Below, one piece after another: positions 59,106 through 64,000 of a DNA stretch of 64,000 nt. The DNA is from Terrabacter sp. Root181 (GTDB lineage: Bacteria > Actinomycetota > Actinomycetes > Actinomycetales > Dermatophilaceae), in assembly GCF_001428505.1 (NCBI RefSeq), contig NZ_LMHU01000001.1, positions 16,273 to 80,272 of the forward strand. Reading direction: 5' to 3'. The translations under genes and the position numbers were made by a program. Below the pieces are notes generated by a model. The model did not search any database and had not been told where the DNA came from. It worked only from the letters and a program-made list of their open reading frames with translations. Position 1 is the first letter of the stretch. Each line of letters opens with the position of its first letter.

Positions 59106-60323
59106 ATGTTCCGAACCAAGCAGTCCCGCACGGAGGCTGCAGTTGACCAGGCACGCTCCACGGCGGCCGATCTCGGGTCGGCGGCCGGTGACCGGATCGG
59201 CACGCTGAAGGACAGCGCTGCCGACACCGCGAGCGACGCCGCTGCAGCCGCGAAGGATCGCGCGTATGCCGCGAAGGACGCCGCGACGCCTGCGCTGCAG
59301 GACGCGGCTGGCGCGACGCGCGAGCGGCTCGTGGCGGCCAAGGACGCTGCGACGCCCGCACTGGCGGACGCGGCCGACACGGCTCGCGAGCGCTTCTACG
59401 ACGCCGCGGCGACCGCCAAGGACGCTGCGGGTGACGCGCTGCACGAGGCTGCCGACCGAGCCAAGCCGAAGGTGGAGGCCGCACAGTCGACGCTGGTCGA
59501 CACCGTGCTGCCGAAGGTCGGGGCCGCCATCGCCACGGCGGCCGCTGCGCTCGCCTCCGGTGCCGAGCAGGCTCGCGAGGCGGCCCAGCCGCACCTCGAG
59601 CAGGCTGCGGCGCAGGCCAAGGAGTCGGCGGCGGTCGGTGGCCATCGCGCCCAGGACGCCTACTCGGTGCTCAAGGGTGACGCGGTCGCCAAGAAGCGTG
59701 GCGGCAAGGGCAAGTGGCTCATCGCCATCGGCCTGACCGCTGCCGCTGTCGCCGCCGTCGCCGCCTTCCGCAAGCAGAAGCAGGCCGACGACCCGTGGGC
59801 CACGCCCCTCGACTCGCGCTCCGGTGCGGGCGCGGGTGGCTCGACGACCTCGGCGCTCGCGTCCGACGCCGCGACCCTCAAGGACAAGGCCGCCGAGCAG
59901 GTCGGCCACGCCAAGGAGGCCGTCGCCGACGCCGCGAGCAAGGCCAAGGAGAAGGGTTCCGAGCTCGCCGACGCGGCCAAGGACAAGGCCGGCGACCTCG
60001 CCGCCAAGGGCCAGGCCGCGATCGCCGACGCTAAGGACCGCTCCGGCGAGTCCGTCGACGCCGCGACCGACGCCGCAACGGATGCCGTCGACTCCGCGAC
60101 CGAGTCCGCAACGAATGCCGTGGACGACGCGACCGACGAGCTCGCCGGCGCTCCGGCGACCGCCGAGGGTGAGGTGACGGCGGTCGACGCCGCGCCCGAC
60201 TCCGACGCGATCACGTCCGAGGCGGTCGAGGGCGGCACGATCAACGGCGCCTCGACGAAGTCGTCCCCCCGGGGGTCGGCCAAGGCCAGGGTCGCCAAGG
60301 AGAACGGCGACAGCACGAGCTGA
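59106..60323 (+). CDS. Ala-rich LEA-like helical membrane protein
   Basis: A 405-residue protein of strongly biased composition (Ala, Asp, Lys, Glu). Two long helical regions carry 11-residue-like repeats such as AAKDAATPALQDAAGATRER and AAKDKAGDLAAKGQAAIADA, as in LEA and apolipoprotein-like stress proteins. Between them lies one membrane helix (WLIAIGLTAAAVAAVAAF, about residues 204-221) flanked by basic residues. The C-terminal part is acidic. It probably binds membranes or protects proteins under drying or osmotic stress, by analogy only. AGGAGGACGT precedes ATG 59106. A 20-bp terminator stem follows. Confidence 0.75.
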   Translation: MFRTKQSRTEAAVDQARSTAADLGSAAGDRIGTLKDSAADTASDAAAAAKDRAYAAKDAATPALQDAAGATRERLVAAKDAATPALADAADTARERFYDAAATAKDAAGDALHEAADRAKPKVEAAQSTLVDTVLPKVGAAIATAAAALASGAEQAREAAQPHLEQAAAQAKESAAVGGHRAQDAYSVLKGDAVAKKRGGKGKWLIAIGLTAAAVAAVAAFRKQKQADDPWATPLDSRSGAGAGGSTTSALASDAATLKDKAAEQVGHAKEAVADAASKAKEKGSELADAAKDKAGDLAAKGQAAIADAKDRSGESVDAATDAATDAVDSATESATNAVDDATDELAGAPATAEGEVTAVDAAPDSDAITSEAVEGGTINGASTKSSPRGSAKARVAKENGDSTS

Positions 60324-60377
60324 GTCCCCCTCTGGTGCCGGGCCCGTGCAGGGCTCGGCGCCGGAACCGGGAGTGGA

Positions 60378-60420
60378 CAGAGAAGGACCCGGATGCCCAT
60401 GGCATCCGGGTCCTTCTCTG
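60378..60420. terminator. very strong terminator hairpin
   Basis: CAGAGAAGGACCCGGATGCC (60378-60397) pairs without mismatch with 60401-60420 around a 3-base loop: a 20-bp perfect stem, 55 bases after the LEA-like gene. Confidence 0.85.
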
Positions 60421-60425
60421 CTTGA

Positions 60426-60506
60426 GCTGGCTCGCACCGACAGGGGGACAGTGCGAGCCAGCACATGCAGAAGGGCTGGGCGCGGTTCGTGCGGGCCCAA
60501 CCCTTC
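60426..60506. other. two further tandem hairpins
   Basis: GCTGGCTCGCAC (60426-60437) pairs with 60451-60462 (12 bp, 13-base loop). GAAGGGCTGGGC (60470-60481) pairs with 60495-60506 with one C/A mismatch that becomes a G-U pair in minus-strand RNA. Together with 60378-60420 this makes three hairpins in 130 bases. The following 60507-60764 holds no gene that I can support. Confidence 0.6.
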
Positions 60507-60764
60507 GCTACCACCAGTCTAGACCCTGTCCGGCTGGTTGCGCGAGGGGCTCGATGAAGATTGCATCACATCAAGCGCGTCAGTTCGGTTCCTTCCACGC
60601 ATCACACCCACGAGTTCCGGCGTCCCTGAAGAGGCGCGGAGATTGCTGCACCACTGAGCATGGCACCAGAGTCGAGGTTGCGCCAGAGGAAGATCCCGTG
60701 GATTGCCTGTAGGTCCTCGGGAGTGGTCGGGACACGCCGAGCACGACCGATTTGCCCCGACCTC

Positions 60765-60794
60765 TTGACGCCCCTTTCCGCCCACCCCTACGGT
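60765..60794 (+). promoter_or_regulatory. candidate promoter of the GH31 gene
   Basis: TTGACG (60765-60770) and TACGGT (60789-60794) with an 18-base spacer, 45 bases upstream of the glycosidase start. The -35 is near consensus; the -10 keeps TA and T. Confidence 0.5.
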
Positions 60795-60838
60795 CCTACC
60801 CACAGAGGGTGACTGATTGTGAGCGAAAGGATGCTTGA

Positions 60839-63800
60839 ATGAGCAGTTTCAAACACACAGTGCGGAGAGGGGTGGGTGCCCTCGCCGGCGCCGCCGTCAC
60901 CCTCTCCGGCCTGGTGCTCGTGTCCGGCCCCGCGCAGGCGGCCGACTCGCACCTCGGCGACGTGACGGCCTACAGCCGCAGCGGCGACACGTACACGTTC
61001 GGATCGGGCACGGCGAAGCTGCGCGTCGAGGTCGACGACACCGACCTGCTGCGCGTGCAGGTCGCCCCCGACGGCACGTTCACCGACCCCGCGAGCGCGG
61101 ACCCGGCAGACCCGTCGGCGCCCGACGCCGACATCGTCGTCAAGCGGGACTACCCGGGCGGTGCGTCGAGCGTGACCGACACCGGCACGGCATACGTCAT
61201 CTCGACGGCGAAGGCGCGGCTCACGGTGACGAAGGCACCGATCACCTTCCGGCTCGAGGACGCGAGCGGGGCCGAGCTGATGCGCGAGACCGCGCCGCTG
61301 GCCTGGAACGCGAGCGGCATGACCCAGACACTCGCCCAGGGCGCCCAGGAGCAGTTCTTCGGCGGGGGCATGCAGAACGGCCGCTTCAGCCACCGCGACA
61401 CCGCGATCACGATCAGCCGCGACTACAACTGGGACGACGGCGGCAACCCCAACGCCGCGCCCTTCTACCTCTCGAGCGCGGGCTACGGCGTGCTGCGCAA
61501 CACGTTCGCACCTGGCACCTACGACTTCCACTCGCCGGTGCGCACGACCCACCAGGAGCAGCGCTTCGACGCGTACTACTTCGTCGGCGACACCCGGCAG
61601 GTCCTCGACGGCTACACCGAGCTGACCGGCCGGCCCCTCATGCTGCCGATGTACGCGCTCGAGCTCGGGGACGCGGACTGCTACCTCCACAACGCGAACC
61701 GTGGCGAGCGCGAGACGCTGCGCGACACCACGGCGATCGCCGACGGCTACCGGGCCAGTGGCATGCCGCTCGGCTGGACGCTCGTCAACGACGGCTACGG
61801 CTGCGGCTACGAGGACCTCCCCGTGACCCACGAGATGCTCGTCGACCACGGGTCCGAGCTCGGCCTCTGGACCCAGTCCGACCTCACCAACCAGCCGTAC
61901 GAGGTCGCGAGCGGCGTGCGGGTGCGCAAGACCGACGTCGCCTGGGTCGGCCCGGGCTACCGCTTCGCGCTCGACGCCTGCGAGAAGGCCCGGGACGGCA
62001 TCCAGTCGGGCAGCACCGACCGCGCGACCGTCCTCACGATCGAGGGCTGGGCGGGCACGCAGCGCTGTGGCGCGATGTGGAGCGGCGACCAGTCGGGGTC
62101 GTGGGACTACATCAAGTGGCAGATCCCGACGTACGCCGGCTCGACGCTCTCGGGGCAGCCGGTGACGACGGGCGACATCGACGGCATCTTCGGCGGCAGC
62201 GCAGACACGTACACGCGCGACCTCCAGTGGAAGATGTTCCTGCCGATGACGTATGCCATGAGCGGGTGGGCGGCCAAGGACAAGCAGCCCTACCGCTACG
62301 GGGAGCCGTACACGACGATCAACCGGAGCTACCTCGAGCTGCACGAGCGGCTGCTGCCCTACCTCTACACGCACACGGTCAACGGGTCGAAGACCGGTCT
62401 GGGGCCGACGCGCCCGCTCTACGCCAACTACCCGAAGGACCCGGCGACGTGGGGCGACGCGGCGAAGTACGAGTTCCTCGCGGGTGACGACTTCCTCGTC
62501 GCGCCGGTCTACTCCGACACGACGGTGCGCGACGGCATCTACCTGCCCGAGGGGACGTGGGTCGACTACTGGACCGGCCGGCTCTACTCCGGCAAGCAGA
62601 CGGTCGACGGCTACAAGGCCCCGCTCGACCGGCTGCCGCTCTTCGTCCGGGCCGGTGCCGTGGTACCGATGTTCCCCGAGGGCACGCTCGACTGGAAGGC
62701 CGGCAAGGCCTCGGGTCGCCTCGACCTCGAGGTCTACCCGTCGGGCACGTCGACGTTCACGAACTACGAGGACGACGGCCGCTCGCAGGCGTGGGCGTCC
62801 GGCGCGAGTGCGACGCAGCGCTTCGACGTCGGGGCGCCGACGGTCGGCAAGGGTCCGGTGACCGTGACCCTCGGGTCGGTGAACGGCTCGTACGCCGGCA
62901 AGCCCGCCTCGCGCGGCTACGACCTCGCCGTGCACACGAACTCGGCCCCGTCGGCGGTCGCCGTCGACGGTGTCGACGTCGCCGAAGTGGGCTCGGAGGC
63001 GGCACTGGACGCCGCGGTGAGCGGGTGGTTCTACGACTCGGCCACCGGGGTCATCCACGTCCGGACGGCGTCGACGTCCACCGCGTCGGCGCACACCGTG
63101 AAGATCACCGGCGCCGGCGCCGTCGGTGGCGCCCAGCCGGGTGAGCTCGACGCGACCCTCGACGTCAAGGCACCCGTCATCTCGGTTCCCGGCGAGGCTC
63201 GCGAGGTCACGGCGACGTTCACGAACTCCACGGGCAAGCCGGTCCAGGTGACGTCCACGTCGGTGGGCGTGCCGACCGGCTGGACGTCGGTGGCCTCCGG
63301 GCCGACGACGGCCACCGACCTCAAGGACGGCGCCACCTTCACCGCCCGCTTCAGCGTGACACCCCCAGCCGGGGCGAAGCCCGGGTCGTATGCCGTGAGC
63401 GCGTCTGCGGCATACACCGCGCGGGACGTCTCGCGGACCGTCACCGACAGCACGAAGACCCGTCTGGCGTTCCCGTCGCTGGCGAGCGCCTTCAGCAACG
63501 TCGGCGTGACGGCGCTGGCGTCGCCCGCAGCAGGCGACATCGACGGCGGTGGGTCGAGCTTTATCGCCGAACGCCTTGCAGCGCAAGGCGTCTCGCCCGG
63601 GGCGAAGGTGACGGCGAACGGCTTCGACTTCACGTGGCCGTCGTCGCAGCCGGGCACGAAGGACAACGTCGCATCGGCCGGAGAGACGATCCAGGTGTCG
63701 GGCAGGGGGAACGCCCTGGCGTTCCTGGGCACCGGGACGAGCGGCTCGGCCGGCGGTGCGGCGACCGTGCACTACACGGACGGGTCGTCGGCCGCAGTGA

Positions 63801-64000
63801 CGGTCGGCTTCCCGAACTGGTGCTGCCTCGCGACCGACACCTACGGGGCGAGGACGGCGGTCACGACGATGGGCAAGAACACGCCCACCGGCGCGGCCTA
63901 CCCGACCGTCGCGTACCGCCTCTACACGAAGACGGTGCGGCTCGACCCGGCCAAGGAGGTGGCCGCGGTGACCCTGCCGGCCAACTCCGCGGTGCACGTC
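60839..64000 (+). CDS. secreted GH31-family glycosidase with NEW3-like domain, 3' end outside window
   Basis: At least 1054 residues, open to the window edge. A signal peptide (VRRGVGALAGAAVTL, cleavage near GPAQAADS) is followed by the GH31 N-terminal beta-domain, then the catalytic barrel: EQFFGGGMQNGRFSHRD, RKTDVAWVG with the likely nucleophile Asp366, WSGDQSGSW with the likely acid/base Asp417, GDIDGIFGG and FLVAPVYSDTTVRDG. From about residue 775 a NEW3/NPCBM-associated Ig-like domain is visible (VSVPGEAREVTATFTN), then a beta-rich module. GH31 enzymes release alpha-linked sugars; the group also includes alpha-N-acetylgalactosaminidases, so specificity is open. AAAGGA precedes ATG 60839. 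Confidence 0.88.
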   Translation, partial: MSSFKHTVRRGVGALAGAAVTLSGLVLVSGPAQAADSHLGDVTAYSRSGDTYTFGSGTAKLRVEVDDTDLLRVQVAPDGTFTDPASADPADPSAPDADIVVKRDYPGGASSVTDTGTAYVISTAKARLTVTKAPITFRLEDASGAELMRETAPLAWNASGMTQTLAQGAQEQFFGGGMQNGRFSHRDTAITISRDYNWDDGGNPNAAPFYLSSAGYGVLRNTFAPGTYDFHSPVRTTHQEQRFDAYYFVGDTRQVLDGYTELTGRPLMLPMYALELGDADCYLHNANRGERETLRDTTAIADGYRASGMPLGWTLVNDGYGCGYEDLPVTHEMLVDHGSELGLWTQSDLTNQPYEVASGVRVRKTDVAWVGPGYRFALDACEKARDGIQSGSTDRATVLTIEGWAGTQRCGAMWSGDQSGSWDYIKWQIPTYAGSTLSGQPVTTGDIDGIFGGSADTYTRDLQWKMFLPMTYAMSGWAAKDKQPYRYGEPYTTINRSYLELHERLLPYLYTHTVNGSKTGLGPTRPLYANYPKDPATWGDAAKYEFLAGDDFLVAPVYSDTTVRDGIYLPEGTWVDYWTGRLYSGKQTVDGYKAPLDRLPLFVRAGAVVPMFPEGTLDWKAGKASGRLDLEVYPSGTSTFTNYEDDGRSQAWASGASATQRFDVGAPTVGKGPVTVTLGSVNGSYAGKPASRGYDLAVHTNSAPSAVAVDGVDVAEVGSEAALDAAVSGWFYDSATGVIHVRTASTSTASAHTVKITGAGAVGGAQPGELDATLDVKAPVISVPGEAREVTATFTNSTGKPVQVTSTSVGVPTGWTSVASGPTTATDLKDGATFTARFSVTPPAGAKPGSYAVSASAAYTARDVSRTVTDSTKTRLAFPSLASAFSNVGVTALASPAAGDIDGGGSSFIAERLAAQGVSPGAKVTANGFDFTWPSSQPGTKDNVASAGETIQVSGRGNALAFLGTGTSGSAGGAATVHYTDGSSAAVTVGFPNWCCLATDTYGARTAVTTMGKNTPTGAAYPTVAYRLYTKTVRLDPAKEVAAVTLPANSAVHV

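Noticed and set aside
58353-60323. Toxin-antitoxin pair
   Set aside because: The first protein resembles MT0933-type antitoxins, but the second is a long LEA-like protein with a membrane helix and no toxin fold.
63565-63591. Hairpin ACGCCTTG/CAAGGCGT as a terminator
   Set aside because: Only 8 bp, inside the open GH31 reading frame; chance or codon-driven.
60788-63997. A 1069-codon open frame on the minus strand
   Set aside because: Antisense to the GH31 gene, which has a signal peptide and recognisable catalytic motifs; the antisense translation is Arg/Val/Gly-rich and featureless.

Overview
The window is very GC-rich DNA with actinobacterial gene order. It carries crgA, a DUF881 gene, trpG/pabA-type amidotransferase, pknB-pknA-pbpA-rodA-pstP-fhaB-fhaA and a tRNA-Leu, the arrangement known near the replication origin in Mycobacterium and other Actinomycetota. 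GTG and TTG starts, 4-bp ATGA/GTGA overlaps and DUF3662/FHA proteins fit. A member of the Micrococcales (Intrasporangiaceae-like) is my best guess, but this is inference from protein character, not a database result. There are no transposases, integrases or CRISPR arrays.

Layout. (1) 1-3078: the tail of an MmyB-type regulator, a cupin, an SRPBCC protein and an unknown membrane protein. (2) 3086-11199: a sugar locus with an ABC importer (two permeases and a lipoprotein), a DeoR-type repressor, a divergent AgaS-like SIS isomerase, then an operon of ROK kinase, PfkB-type hexose kinase and class II aldolase. Together they suggest uptake and breakdown of an amino sugar through a tagatose-phosphate-like branch. 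An unusual 32-bp-period inverted array lies at 8257-8490. (3) 11339-25895: a truncated NuoF-like gene, a VOC protein, an alpha/beta hydrolase with its TetR regulator across a perfect palindrome, a YjbR protein, a nucleotidyltransferase, a GNAT, a secreted S53 peptidase, a hydrolase-SDR-hydrolase operon divergent from a LysR regulator, a CPBP protease, a DinB protein and a BBE-type oxidase. (4) 25954-41239: a membrane adenylate cyclase overlapping a receiver/thioredoxin-reductase-like fusion, a cysteine-desulfurase-like aminotransferase with DUF427, a PaoABC-like molybdenum oxidoreductase with fused iron-sulfur and molybdenum subunits, a ketopantoate reductase, two metalloproteases, a Lon-domain protein and a soluble Ser/Thr kinase.

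(5) 41518-58178: the growth and division control locus. It holds tRNA-Leu(CAG) with overlapping hairpins, an epimerase, a MinD-like ATPase with a long acidic N-terminus, then fhaA-fhaB-pstP-rodA-pbpA-pknA-pknB as one tightly coupled operon. The kinases and phosphatase set the phosphorylation state that the FHA proteins read, and RodA plus PbpA form a peptidoglycan synthase pair. Convergent to this operon are the amidotransferase and DUF881 genes. crgA follows, then a cluster of DnaA-box-like sequences (55794-55966), a small P-loop kinase-like gene, a rhomboid protease and ppiA. (6) 58353-64000: two helical, charged stress-type proteins, strong terminator hairpins, and the start of a secreted GH31 glycosidase that runs off the window.

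At whole-window scale, the heptamer GTATGCC/GGCATAC recurs about forty times on both strands, in genes and between them, often forcing otherwise rare Tyr TAT or Ala GCA codons.
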